Source: Arthrobacter sp. KBS0702 (GTDB lineage Bacteria > Actinomycetota > Actinomycetes > Actinomycetales > Micrococcaceae). Taken from it: 64,000 nucleotides of DNA. Location: NCBI RefSeq assembly GCF_005937985.2, contig NZ_CP042172.1, positions 1,860,001 through 1,924,000 of the forward strand, given 5' to 3'. The notes under the pieces were generated by a model. That model saw only the letters and a list, made by a program, of their open reading frames with translations. It searched no databases and was not told the DNA's origin. The stretch's first letter is position 1. Each line of letters opens with the position of its first letter. Below, piece after piece: positions 28,728 to 37,126 of the stretch. A program made the position numbers and the translations under genes.

Positions 28728-29855
28728 CTACAGGTTACCGAGCCGGTCCCGGAGCTTGGCGAAGACGCCGCCGCTGGCGGCGAGCTTGCCTTCGGTGAAC
28801 TGCTCGCCGCGGAGTTTGGCGAGCTGGCGGAGCAGCTCCTCCTGGGCGGCGTCGAGCTTGGCCGGGGTGTCCACCTGCAGGTGGACCTTGAGGTCGCCGC
28901 GGCCGTAGCCGCGCAGGTGCGTCACGCCCAGGCCGCGCAGCGTGATGACCTCGCCGGACTGGGTGCCGGCTTTGACGTCGATTTCCTGCTGGCCGTCGAA
29001 GGTCTCCAGGGTCAGCTCTGTGCCCAGGGCGGCCGCGGTCATCGGGATGTTGAGGCTTGCGTGCAGGTCATCGCCTTCCCTCAGGTAAGTCGGATCGTTG
29101 TTGACCCGGATCTCGACGTAGAGGTCACCGGCCGGGCCGCCGGCCGGACCGGCCTCGCCCTGGCCGGAAAGCTGGATACGGGTGCCGGTGGCGACGCCGG
29201 CCGGGACCTTGACGGTCAGGGAGCGGCGGCTGCGGATGCGGCCCTGGCCGGCGCACTCGTTGCACGGGTCCTTGATGACGGTGCCGAAGCCCTCGCAGCT
29301 GCCGCAGGGAGCGGTGGTCATGACCTGGCCAAGGATGGAGCGCACGGCGCGCTGGACCTGGCCGCTGCCGCCGCAGATGTCGCAGCGTTCGGGGTGGCTG
29401 CCCTCGCGGCAGCAGGAGCCCTCGCAGGTGGGGCAGGTGACGGCGGTGTCGACCTCGAGCTTCTTGTTGACGCCGAAGACGGCGTCGCGGAGCTCGATCC
29501 GGACGCTGATCAGCGCGTCCTGCCCGCGGCGGACCCGGGATGCGGGGCCACCCTGGCCGCCGGCGCCACCGAAGAAGGTCTCGAAGATGTCCTGGAAGGC
29601 GAAGCCCTGGCCGGCGTAGCCGCCGCCGAAGCCGTTGTCGGTGCCGTTCTCGTTGCCCGTGGTGTCGTAGACCCGGCGCTTCTGCGGATCAGACAGCACT
29701 TCGTAGGCGTGCGTGACCGCCTTGAAGCGCTCGGAAGCGTCGTCACCGGGGTTCACGTCCGGGTGCAGGGTCCGCGCGAGTTTGCGGTAGGCCTTCTTGA
29801 TTTCTTCCCCCGTCGCTTCGCGGGAGACTCCAAGAACGTCGTAGTGGCTGCTCAA
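28728..29855 (-). CDS. dnaJ: Molecular chaperone DnaJ
   Basis: Hsp40 co-chaperone of DnaK. The J domain (about residues 3-66) has the HPD motif in LHPDVNPGDD. A Gly/Phe-rich linker (GFGGGYAGQGFAFQ) follows, then four CxxCxGxG-type zinc motifs (CPTCEGSC, CDICGGSG, CGSCEGFG, CNECAGQG) and two C-terminal substrate-binding domains. The first zinc motif is slightly off consensus (SC instead of SG). TTG 29855 is chosen because GGAAGAGA lies about eight bases upstream. Pairing with hrcA marks this as the HrcA-controlled DnaJ paralogue (DnaJ2 type). Confidence 0.94.
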   Translation of the reverse strand: MSSHYDVLGVSREATGEEIKKAYRKLARTLHPDVNPGDDASERFKAVTHAYEVLSDPQKRRVYDTTGNENGTDNGFGGGYAGQGFAFQDIFETFFGGAGGQGGPASRVRRGQDALISVRIELRDAVFGVNKKLEVDTAVTCPTCEGSCCREGSHPERCDICGGSGQVQRAVRSILGQVMTTAPCGSCEGFGTVIKDPCNECAGQGRIRSRRSLTVKVPAGVATGTRIQLSGQGEAGPAGGPAGDLYVEIRVNNDPTYLREGDDLHASLNIPMTAAALGTELTLETFDGQQEIDVKAGTQSGEVITLRGLGVTHLRGYGRGDLKVHLQVDTPAKLDAAQEELLRQLAKLRGEQFTEGKLAASGGVFAKLRDRLGNL

Positions 29856-29935
29856 AGTGTGTATCTCTTCCTTTTTGTACTGCCGGTGGGGCACTGCCTG
29901 CGACAGGCAAGACGTCTGGTAGCGGGAGCGGCCCG

Positions 29936-30949
29936 TCAGGGCCCGAGGATCCTCGAAAGGTAACGGGCCACCGCACGGACGGCGGCCATGGTGGTGGGAT
30001 AGTCCATCCGGGTGGGTCCGAGCACGCCGACCTTGGCGGTGGCATCCGGGCCGTAGCCGGTGGCCACCACCGAGGCCTCGGAAAGACCGTCGTAGGGGTT
30101 CTCCCGGCCGATGCTGACGGTGACGCCGCGGGGGTCCTCCGCCATGTCGCTGAGCAGGCGCAGCATCACCACCTGCTCCTCGAGCGCCTCGAGCACCGGG
30201 CCGATGCTGAGCGGGAAGTCCACGTTGGACCGGGCCAGGTTGGCCGTCCCGGCCATGACCATCCGTTCCTCCCGGCTGCTCGCCGCCAGCGACTCGAGCC
30301 CCCGCGCGAGGGCCTGCGCGGCGCCGCGCCGGGCCGGCGGACAGCCGTCCGCGACGGACTGCAGCGACTGCGGCAGCAGGCTCAACGGGGTCCCCGAAAG
30401 CCGGGCCAGGAACAGGGTGCGCAGTTCTGCGAGGGCATCGTCGCCGAGTTCCTGTCCGACGTCGATCACCCGCTGTTCCACCTTGCCGGTGTCTGCGATC
30501 AGCACGGTCAGCACCTTGCGCGGTGCGAGCAGCACGAATTCGATGTGCCGGACCCTCGCCCTGCTCAAGAGGGGATACTGCACGACGGCGACCTGGTTGG
30601 TCAGCTGCGAGAGCAGCCGCACCGTCCGGTCCAGCACGTCGTCGAGGTCGTCGGAGCCCTCGAGCAGGGCTTGGATGGCGCGCCGTTCCGCCAATGACAG
30701 GGGTTTGACGGCCGAAATCTGGTCCACGAACAGGCGATAGCCCTTGTCGGTGGGGATCCGCCCGGCGCTGGTGTGCGGCGCCGTGATCAGGCCCTCGTCC
30801 TCCAGGGCTGCCATGTCATTGCGGATCGTGGCGCTGGAGACCCCAAGATGGTGCCGCTCCACCAGGGCCTTGGACCCCACCGGTTCCCGGGAATGGACGT
30901 AGTCCTCCACGATGGCGCGCAGCACTTCAAGTTTGCGTGGCTCGCTCAC
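29936..30949 (-). CDS. hrcA: Heat-inducible transcription repressor HrcA
   Basis: Repressor of class I heat-shock genes; binds CIRCE. The N-terminal winged helix is KLEVLRAIVEDYVHSREPVG with LGVSSATIRNDMAALEDEG as recognition region. The central and C-terminal GAF-like/dimerisation parts end VGVLGPTRMDYPTTMAAVRAVARYL. 337 residues from GTG 30949, which has GGAGG six bases upstream. A CIRCE element lies about 77 bases upstream, so it is autoregulated together with dnaJ and rsmE. Confidence 0.95.
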   Translation of the reverse strand: MSEPRKLEVLRAIVEDYVHSREPVGSKALVERHHLGVSSATIRNDMAALEDEGLITAPHTSAGRIPTDKGYRLFVDQISAVKPLSLAERRAIQALLEGSDDLDDVLDRTVRLLSQLTNQVAVVQYPLLSRARVRHIEFVLLAPRKVLTVLIADTGKVEQRVIDVGQELGDDALAELRTLFLARLSGTPLSLLPQSLQSVADGCPPARRGAAQALARGLESLAASSREERMVMAGTANLARSNVDFPLSIGPVLEALEEQVVMLRLLSDMAEDPRGVTVSIGRENPYDGLSEASVVATGYGPDATAKVGVLGPTRMDYPTTMAAVRAVARYLSRILGP

Positions 30950-31025
30950 GCCCCACCTCCAATCGACCTGTTTCCGCGGAGCCGGTGCCGGCGGGCGGTA
31001 CGGGACGCGCCCAGGAAACCCGCTG

Positions 31026-31052
31026 TTAGCACTCGACATGCCTAAGTGCTAA
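31026..31052. promoter_or_regulatory. CIRCE operator
   Basis: TTAGCACTC-N9-AAGTGCTAA matches the CIRCE consensus TTAGCACTC-N9-GAGTGCTAA at all but one position. On the minus strand TAGACT, a good -10 box, lies just upstream, so the operator covers the hrcA transcription start. Confidence 0.92.
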
Positions 31053-31193
31053 CCAGTCTAATATGAGTCGCGCCGTTGTTAGCATTGGATTCGCTGCGGG
31101 CGTGACCGCCGGAAGAGGTGTTTCCGGGCACACCGCAGGCCGCAGGAGGGTTCCCTCCCCCGAAATTTCCGAGTGCAAAGCAGTGTGTAGCAG

Positions 31194-32048
31194 ATGACGT
31201 ACCAGAATTGGGGCCCGCAGGATCTGTCCGCCCCCGCCAAGGCCCAACTGCCGGAAATTCCGGTGGAACGCGGCATGGTGCTGGAGGATGTGCAGTCCGG
31301 CTGGGTCGGCGCCGTGACCCGGGTGGAGAAGTCCGGCGGCATGCACGTGGTGGCCCTCGAGGACCGGCGCGGCAAGTCCCGCTCGTTCCGGCTGGGCTTC
31401 GGCTTCCTGCTGGAAGGACAGCCCATCCGCCTGGTGCCGCCCGCCCCTCGGGCCGCCGCTGCGGGCGCCGGGACCGGGGCCCGCACGGCCTCGGGTTCGG
31501 TCCGGGTGGCCGGCCAGCGCGCCCAGGTCGCCAAGGCGAGCCGGATCTGGGTGGAAGGCAAGCACGACGCCGAACTCGTGGAGAAGGTCTGGGGTGATGA
31601 CCTGCGGGTCGAGGGCATCGTCGTCGAGCCGTTGCATGGCATCGACGACCTCGCGGCGGCCGTGAAGGAGTTCGGGCCGGGCCCGGGCCGCCGTCTTGGT
31701 GTGCTGGTTGACCACCTCGTGCCGGATTCCAAGGAGTCCCGGATCGCCGACGCCGTCATGGCCTCCCCCGGAGCCGCCGGCAACGTGCTGATCGTGGGGC
31801 ACCCCTACGTGGACGTGTGGCAGGCCATCCGCCCGGCCGTGCTGGGCATTGAGCGCTGGCCGGTGATTCCGCGGGGGATGGACTGGAAGACCGGGATCCT
31901 GACGGCCTTCGGCTGGCCGCACAGCACCAAGGAGGACATTGGCCTGGGCTGGCAGAAACTCCTCGGCGCGGTGCGCAGCTACGCGGACCTGGAACCGTCG
32001 CTGCTGGGCCGGGTGGAAGAGGTCATCGACTTCCTCACGGTGCCGTAG
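31194..32048 (+). CDS. DUF3097 protein
   Basis: Conserved actinobacterial protein of unknown function, 284 residues, soluble. The N-terminal about 85 residues look like a small beta domain (GMVLEDVQSGWVGAVTRVEK ... FRLGFGFLLEG). A linker rich in Ala/Gly follows, and then IWVEGKHDAELVEKVWGDDL and LGVLVDHLVPDSKESRIAD. The latter two resemble the catalytic Glu and acidic segment of Toprim domains as in RNase M5; this is my inference. It is divergent from hrcA, but no shared operon is implied. The ATG has no strong ribosome site. Confidence 0.85.
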   Translation: MTYQNWGPQDLSAPAKAQLPEIPVERGMVLEDVQSGWVGAVTRVEKSGGMHVVALEDRRGKSRSFRLGFGFLLEGQPIRLVPPAPRAAAAGAGTGARTASGSVRVAGQRAQVAKASRIWVEGKHDAELVEKVWGDDLRVEGIVVEPLHGIDDLAAAVKEFGPGPGRRLGVLVDHLVPDSKESRIADAVMASPGAAGNVLIVGHPYVDVWQAIRPAVLGIERWPVIPRGMDWKTGILTAFGWPHSTKEDIGLGWQKLLGAVRSYADLEPSLLGRVEEVIDFLTVP

Positions 32049-32169
32049 CCGCCTCGCCGTGCTTCAGTTCGCGGCCCGAGCAAGTATTCTTGGAACGGCG
32101 CCCGCTGTGTTTGTTGCGGTCGCAGCCCGTACAAGTACTAATGCTCCACCGCAATCCAAAGGACGAAAC

Positions 32170-32589
32170 GTGGCAGAAGATGCACGCGAACACACGGACC
32201 ACCAGGCAGGCCATGGCGAGTCGCAGTACCACGGCGTGCCCGCTAATGCCCTCCCGCTGACCGCGAGCGAGGACCGGCAGTGGGCCACCCTGGCGCACTT
32301 TGGCGGCATTCTGGGCTGCATCCCTTCGCTGCTGATCTACCTGATCTTCAAGGACCGCGGCCCGTTCACGGCGCAGGAGTCCAAGGAAGCCCTGAACTTC
32401 ACGCTGCCGCCCACGATTGCCGCGGTGCTCGCCAATCTCCTGGTCTTCGTCCCGGTGGTCGGCAACCTGTTCGCGGTGCTGGCCACGGCCATCTGGCTTG
32501 CCCTCGCCTGCTTCTCCGTTGCCGCCGGCATCCACGTCAACCGCGGCCAGCCGCACCGTTACGAGTACAACCTCCGCTGGATCAAGTAG
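32170..32589 (+). CDS. DUF4870 (Tic20-like) membrane protein
   Basis: Small membrane protein of 139 residues. A hydrophilic, His-rich N-terminus (REHTDHQAGHGESQYHG) is followed by the DUF4870 core: ASEDRQWATLAHFGGILGCI, a helix, FKDRGPFTAQESKEALNF, and two further helices (about residues 82-125), ending in HRYEYNLRWIK. The function is unknown. GTG 32170 has AAGGA seven bases upstream. The preceding 120 bases probably hold its promoter. Confidence 0.88.
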   Translation: MAEDAREHTDHQAGHGESQYHGVPANALPLTASEDRQWATLAHFGGILGCIPSLLIYLIFKDRGPFTAQESKEALNFTLPPTIAAVLANLLVFVPVVGNLFAVLATAIWLALACFSVAAGIHVNRGQPHRYEYNLRWIK

Positions 32590-32625
32590 CGCGAACGTAC
32601 ACTTCAGGCCCGCGCGGGCGTTGGC

Positions 32626-33864
32626 CTAGTCGGGCAGGATCCTGCGGACCACCGCGTCGGCCAGCAGCCGCCCCTTGAGCGTGAGCATCAGGCGTCCCTT
32701 GAAGGCTTGGACCGGGTCCACCAGCCCGTCGGCAATCAGCCCGGCCACGGCGTGCCGCCCGGTATCCCCCAGACCGCCCAGGCCCGGGATCTCCAACCCC
32801 GTAACCAGCCGCGCCTCGAGCATCACGCGCTCCACGTTGCGGGTCTCCGAATCCAGGGTTTCCCGGCCGGCGGCGGGCGACACCCCTGATCCCAGGCGTG
32901 CGGCGTAGGCGGTGGGATGCTTGACGTTCCACCAACGCACCCCGCCGACATGCGAATGCGCACCGGGTCCGACGCCCCACCAGTCGTCCCCCCGCCAGTA
33001 GGCCAGGTTGTGCCGGCAGGCCTGCCCGGGAGTGCGCGCCCAGTTGCTGACCTCGTACCAGCCCAGACCGGCAGCGGAGATCAGTTCGTCGGCAAGCTCG
33101 TACTTGGCGGCGTGGTCGTCGTCGTCGATCCCCGGGACCTCGCCGCGGCGGATCTGGGCGGCGAGTTTGGTGCCGTCCTCAACGATCAGCGCATAGGCGC
33201 TGATGTGGTCCGGACCATAGGACAGGGCCGTCTCCAGGGAGAAACGCCAGTCCTCCAGTGATTCACCGGGCGTGCCGTAGATCAGGTCCAGGCTGACCGC
33301 GAGGCCGGCCTCACGGGCCCACTGGACCACCTGCGGCACGCGGCTGGGTGTGTGGGTGCGGTCCAGCACCTTCAGGACGTGTGGCACGGCGGATTGCATA
33401 CCGAACGAGACGCGGGTGAAGCCGGCGTCGGCGAGCAACTGCAGGGACTCGGGCGTGACCGAGTCCGGGTTGGCTTCGGTGGTCACCTCGGCACCGGGTT
33501 CCAGGCCCCAGGTTTCGATCGCGGCAGCCAGGATGCGGGCCAGGTCCCCGGCCGGCAGGAGCGTCGGCGTGCCGCCGCCAAAGAACACCGTGCTGAGCCG
33601 GCGATCCGGCAGCCCGGATGCCTTCAGGACGCCGCCGGCAAAACCGATTTCGGCGACGGCGGTGCCGGCGTAGGCGTCCTGCGAGGCGCCGCCGCCGAGC
33701 TCCGTGGCGGTATAGGTGTTGAAGTCGCAGTAGCCGCAGCGCACGGCGCAGAACGGAATGTGCACATAGAGCCCGAAGGCCCGGTCCGCGGCGCCCTCCA
33801 GCGCCTGGCCGGGCAGGAGCCCGTCCGACGGCGCGGGGTCACCGAGGGGAAGCGCGCTTGGCAT
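32626..33864 (-). CDS. hemW: Heme chaperone HemW (radical SAM)
   Basis: Radical SAM protein of the HemN-like group that inserts heme into respiratory enzymes rather than oxidising coproporphyrinogen. Cluster cysteines are C39-xxx-C43-xx-C46 (FCAVRCGYC). FGGGTPTLL, DLIYGTPGES and the HemW signature CRHNLAYWRG are present. The fourth cysteine of true HemN is absent. 412 residues. The ATG is two bases after the lepA stop, so lepA-hemW form an operon. Confidence 0.93.
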   Translation of the reverse strand: MPSALPLGDPAPSDGLLPGQALEGAADRAFGLYVHIPFCAVRCGYCDFNTYTATELGGGASQDAYAGTAVAEIGFAGGVLKASGLPDRRLSTVFFGGGTPTLLPAGDLARILAAAIETWGLEPGAEVTTEANPDSVTPESLQLLADAGFTRVSFGMQSAVPHVLKVLDRTHTPSRVPQVVQWAREAGLAVSLDLIYGTPGESLEDWRFSLETALSYGPDHISAYALIVEDGTKLAAQIRRGEVPGIDDDDHAAKYELADELISAAGLGWYEVSNWARTPGQACRHNLAYWRGDDWWGVGPGAHSHVGGVRWWNVKHPTAYAARLGSGVSPAAGRETLDSETRNVERVMLEARLVTGLEIPGLGGLGDTGRHAVAGLIADGLVDPVQAFKGRLMLTLKGRLLADAVVRRILPD

Positions 33865-33866
33865 GG

Positions 33867-35720
33867 CTACTTCTTGGCCTTGTCCTTGGACTCTTCCGTG
33901 GTCAGGGCGGCGATGAACGCCTCCTGCGGGACCTCGACGCGGCCCACCATCTTCATGCGCTTCTTGCCTTCCTTCTGCTTTTCCAGCAGTTTGCGCTTTC
34001 GGGTGATGTCACCGCCGTAGCACTTGGCCAGCACGTCCTTGCGGATCGCCCGGATGCTTTCGCGGGCAATGATCCGGGATCCGATCGCGGCCTGGATCGG
34101 CACCTCGAACTGCTGGCGCGGGATGAGCTCGCGCAGCTTGCCGGTCATCATCACACCGTAGGCGTAGGCCTTGTCGCGGTGGGTGATGGCGCTGAAGGCG
34201 TCCACCTGTTCGCCCTGGAGCATGATGTCCACCTTGACCAGGTCGGCCACCTGGTCGCCGTCGGCCTTCCAGTCCAGCGAGCCGTAGCCGCGGGTCTTGG
34301 ATTTGAGGATGTCGAAGAAGTCGAAGACGATTTCGGCCAGCGGCAGGCGGTACCGGATTTCCACCCGGTCCTCGGAGAGGTAGTCCATGCCGCCCATCAC
34401 GCCGCGGCGGCTCTGGCACAGCTCCATGATGGCGCCGACGAATTCGTTGGGGGCCAGGATGGTCGCTGCCACCATCGGCTCGCGCACCTCGGAGACCTTG
34501 CCGGTGGGGTATTCGCTGGGGTTGGTGACGTGGACGACCTTCTTGTCCTCCAGCGTCACCTCGTACTCCACGTTCGGGGCGGTGGAGATGAGGTCCAGTT
34601 TGTACTCGCGTTCGAGCCGCTCGCGGGTGATCTCCAGGTGCAACAGCCCCAGGAAACCGACGCGGAAGCCGAAGCCCAGCGCGGCCGACGTTTCCGGCTC
34701 GTAGACCAGGGCGGCGTCGTTGAGCATCAGCTTCTCCAGCGCATCGCGCAGCACCGGGTAGTCCGTGCCGTCGAGCGGGTACAGCCCGGAAAAGACCATC
34801 GGCTTGGCATCGGCGTAGCCGGGGAGCGAGTCGCTGGCCGGCTTGGCCAGGTTGGTGACGGTGTCGCCGACCTTGGACTGGCGGACGTCCTTCACGCCGG
34901 TGATCAGGTAGCCGACCTCGCCGACGCCCAGGCCCTTGGACGGGGTGGGCTCCGGGGAGCTGACGCCGATTTCGAGGAGTTCGTGGGTGGCACGGGTGGA
35001 CATCATCTGGATGCGTTCGCGCGGGTGCAGCATGCCGTCGACCACGCGGACGTAGGTGACCACGCCGCGGTAGGTGTCGTAGACCGAGTCGAAGATCATG
35101 GCCCGGGCGGGGGCGTTCGGATCGCCGACCGGCGCGGGGAGGTCACGGACGATCTTGTCCAGCAGGACTTCGACGCCGGCACCGGTCTTGCCGGAAACAC
35201 GAAGCACCTCGTCCGGGTCGCCGCCGATCAGGTTGGCGAGTTCTTCGGCGTACTTCTCCGGCTGCGCGGCCGGAAGGTCGATCTTGTTCAGGACCGGGAT
35301 AATAGTGAGGTTGTTTTCCATCGCCAGGTAGAGGTTGGCGAGGGTCTGGGCCTCGATGCCTTGGGCAGCGTCCACCAGCAGCACGGCACCTTCGCAGGCG
35401 GCCAGGGACCGGGACACCTCGTAGGTGAAGTCGACGTGGCCGGGGGTGTCGATCATGTTCAGCGCGTAGCTGGTGCCGTCGAGTTCCCACGGCATCCGGA
35501 CGGCCTGGGACTTGATGGTGATGCCGCGTTCACGCTCGATGTCCATCCGGTCCAGGTACTGGGCCTTCATGTCGCGTGACTGCACGACGCCGGTGTACTG
35601 GAGCATCCGGTCGGCCAGCGTGGACTTGCCGTGGTCAATATGCGCAATGATGCAGAAGTTCCGGATGAGGGCCGGATCTGTTGCGGCAGGCACCGGGGCG
35701 GTGCGGGCCATGGGAGACAC
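33867..35720 (-). CDS. lepA: Elongation factor 4 (LepA)
   Basis: Ribosome-binding translational GTPase. G motifs [17 protein letters not shown] and NKIDLP are near the N-terminus. Domains II, III and V follow, and the LepA-specific C-terminal domain ends [20 protein letters not shown] then VPQEAF. 617 residues from GTG 35720, with AAGGA seven bases upstream; longer upstream frame is unlike the family. It lies upstream of hemW. Confidence 0.96.
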   Translation of the reverse strand: MSPMARTAPVPAATDPALIRNFCIIAHIDHGKSTLADRMLQYTGVVQSRDMKAQYLDRMDIERERGITIKSQAVRMPWELDGTSYALNMIDTPGHVDFTYEVSRSLAACEGAVLLVDAAQGIEAQTLANLYLAMENNLTIIPVLNKIDLPAAQPEKYAEELANLIGGDPDEVLRVSGKTGAGVEVLLDKIVRDLPAPVGDPNAPARAMIFDSVYDTYRGVVTYVRVVDGMLHPRERIQMMSTRATHELLEIGVSSPEPTPSKGLGVGEVGYLITGVKDVRQSKVGDTVTNLAKPASDSLPGYADAKPMVFSGLYPLDGTDYPVLRDALEKLMLNDAALVYEPETSAALGFGFRVGFLGLLHLEITRERLEREYKLDLISTAPNVEYEVTLEDKKVVHVTNPSEYPTGKVSEVREPMVAATILAPNEFVGAIMELCQSRRGVMGGMDYLSEDRVEIRYRLPLAEIVFDFFDILKSKTRGYGSLDWKADGDQVADLVKVDIMLQGEQVDAFSAITHRDKAYAYGVMMTGKLRELIPRQQFEVPIQAAIGSRIIARESIRAIRKDVLAKCYGGDITRKRKLLEKQKEGKKRMKMVGRVEVPQEAFIAALTTEESKDKAKK

Positions 35721-35906
35721 GCAGGGGTCCTTACTGTTGGCAATACCTGGGAGCTGTACTGGCTGGCTGTTCCACGGACGAACGCAGCCGGTGTTCGATG
35801 TTGCTTGTTCCACCGCGCTGCGGCACGCCGCATTTCTCGTTCCTTATAGTCTCCCACGTCCCGGCGGGTGGCCCTGCATCAGTCGGGACGGGCGCACGGC
35901 GGCCGG

Positions 35907-35912
35907 TAGGGT
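35907..35912 (+). promoter_or_regulatory. -10 box of a probable leaderless promoter (MazF-like gene)
   Basis: TAGGGT is six bases before ATG 35919; no Shine-Dalgarno is between. Confidence 0.45.
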
Positions 35913-35918
35913 TTCCCC

Positions 35919-36491
35919 ATGGCCCTGAACCTCAGATCCCTCAGCAACGCCGTCCGCGGCGCCCTGCGTTTCCTCGACCGGCTCGGCGGCGGCGCTCCGG
36001 CCGAAACGCGGCGTCCCGGCGGCAAGCCGGGCAAAACGTCCGAGCGGCGGACAGCCGGCCCCTCCGGCGGTCTCACCGGCGGTCTCACCGGAACCTACCC
36101 GGGTGATTTCCGGGGCAAGGCCAAAGTGCAGTACAGCCCGGCCGCCAACGGCCGGCCCGAGCCCGGCGAGATCGTCTGGACCTGGGTCCCGTTCGAAGAG
36201 GACCACGGCAAGGGCAAGGACCGCCCGGTGCTGCTCGTGGGGAGCCATGGCCGCTACCTGCTCGGCCTGATGCTCACCAGCAAGGACCACGACGGCGACG
36301 ACCGCCGCGCCGACGACTACGTCGATATCGGCACCGGCCCCTGGGACCGGCAGTGGCGTCCCAGCGAAGCGCGGCTGGACCGCATCCTGCAGATCAACCC
36401 CGCAGACGTGCGCCGGGAGGGTGCAATCCTCGACGCCGGACGGTTCCGGGCCATCTCCTCGGCGCTGCGCAGCCGGCACGGCTGGTCCTGA
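35919..36491 (+). CDS. PemK/MazF-family protein without visible antitoxin
   Basis: 190 residues. The C-terminal about 115 residues match the PemK/MazF fold: PGEIVWTWVPFEEDHGKGKDRPVLLVG, LLGLMLTSKDHD, and DRILQINPADVRREGAIL. The N-terminal about 75 residues are a basic, Gly/Pro-rich extension containing a small duplicated GGLTGGLTG. No antitoxin ORF is seen on either side; lepA is divergent and rpsT downstream. This solitary actinobacterial form may not be a toxin. The family call is good; the function is open. Confidence 0.82.
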   Translation: MALNLRSLSNAVRGALRFLDRLGGGAPAETRRPGGKPGKTSERRTAGPSGGLTGGLTGTYPGDFRGKAKVQYSPAANGRPEPGEIVWTWVPFEEDHGKGKDRPVLLVGSHGRYLLGLMLTSKDHDGDDRRADDYVDIGTGPWDRQWRPSEARLDRILQINPADVRREGAILDAGRFRAISSALRSRHGWS

Positions 36492-36579
36492 CCGGCCCGG
36501 TCCGGGAGTCCGCTGGTAACGGGACTCCCCCGCGACCCGCGCTTGCCGCCGGAAATCGCCACCAGCCGCGCGTCTCTGC

Positions 36580-36585
36580 TATTAT
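36580..36585 (+). promoter_or_regulatory. -10 box of the rpsT promoter
   Basis: TATTAT is an excellent -10 hexamer about 133 bases before rpsT. It implies a 5' leader of about 125 bases. The leader contains a seven-codon ORF at 36661-36684 (see findings). Confidence 0.55.
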
Positions 36586-36717
36586 TGACAGCTGTGTGTC
36601 CGTGCAGGTCGACGGCCACAGATGGTTGGTCGCCATAGGTATCCCCACGCCGCTCAGTCAATGGCCAATCTGAAAGCCCTCTAGACCATTTTCCGCATTG
36701 AAAAAGAGAGTTCACAC

Positions 36718-36978
36718 GTGGCTAATATCAAGTCCCAGAAGAAGCGCATCCTGACCAACGAAAAGGCTCGCCTGCGCAACAACGCAGTCAAGTCCGAGCT
36801 GAAGACGGCCATCCGCGCCGTCAACACCGCCGTTGAGTCCACCGACAAGGATGCCGCTGCTGCTGCACTGGTTACTGCCAGCCGGAAGCTCGACAAGGCT
36901 GTCAGCAAGGGTGTTCTTCACAAGAACAACGCTGCAAACCGCAAGTCCGCGATCTCCAAGAAGGTCAACGCACTCTAA
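36718..36978 (+). CDS. rpsT: 30S ribosomal protein S20
   Basis: Primary 16S rRNA-binding protein of the small subunit. 86 residues, highly basic, beginning [20 protein letters not shown] and ending [11 protein letters not shown], all typical. Start GTG has AGAGAG about seven bases upstream. The long leader may allow autogenous control, as known for S20 in E. coli. It is convergent with holA. Confidence 0.97.
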   Translation: MANIKSQKKRILTNEKARLRNNAVKSELKTAIRAVNTAVESTDKDAAAAALVTASRKLDKAVSKGVLHKNNAANRKSAISKKVNAL

Positions 36979-36986
36979 GGTTTTCC

Positions 36987-37000
36987 AGTTCAATTGAACT
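36987..37000. repeat. 14-bp perfect palindrome after rpsT
   Basis: AGTTCAATTGAACT lies nine bases past the rpsT stop and before the main terminator. It may form a small hairpin or be a protein site. Confidence 0.5.
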
Positions 37001-37007
37001 GACGATT

Positions 37008-37036
37008 GTGGCCGGCACCCCCTGGGTGCCGGCCAC
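37008..37036. terminator. Terminator between rpsT and holA
   Basis: A 13-bp perfect inverted repeat (37008-37020 and 37024-37036) with a CCT loop ends the rpsT transcript. A second GC-only hairpin at 37097-37120 (10-bp arms) lies next to the holA stop and could serve the minus strand. Confidence 0.8.
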
Positions 37037-37126
37037 AGCCAGTTAAAGCGCTCGTGCTGGCCCCGGAACATCGGGGATCCTGTCGCCGATGCCCAACCGC
37101 CGCCCGGCGTCGGGCGGCGGGCGGCG

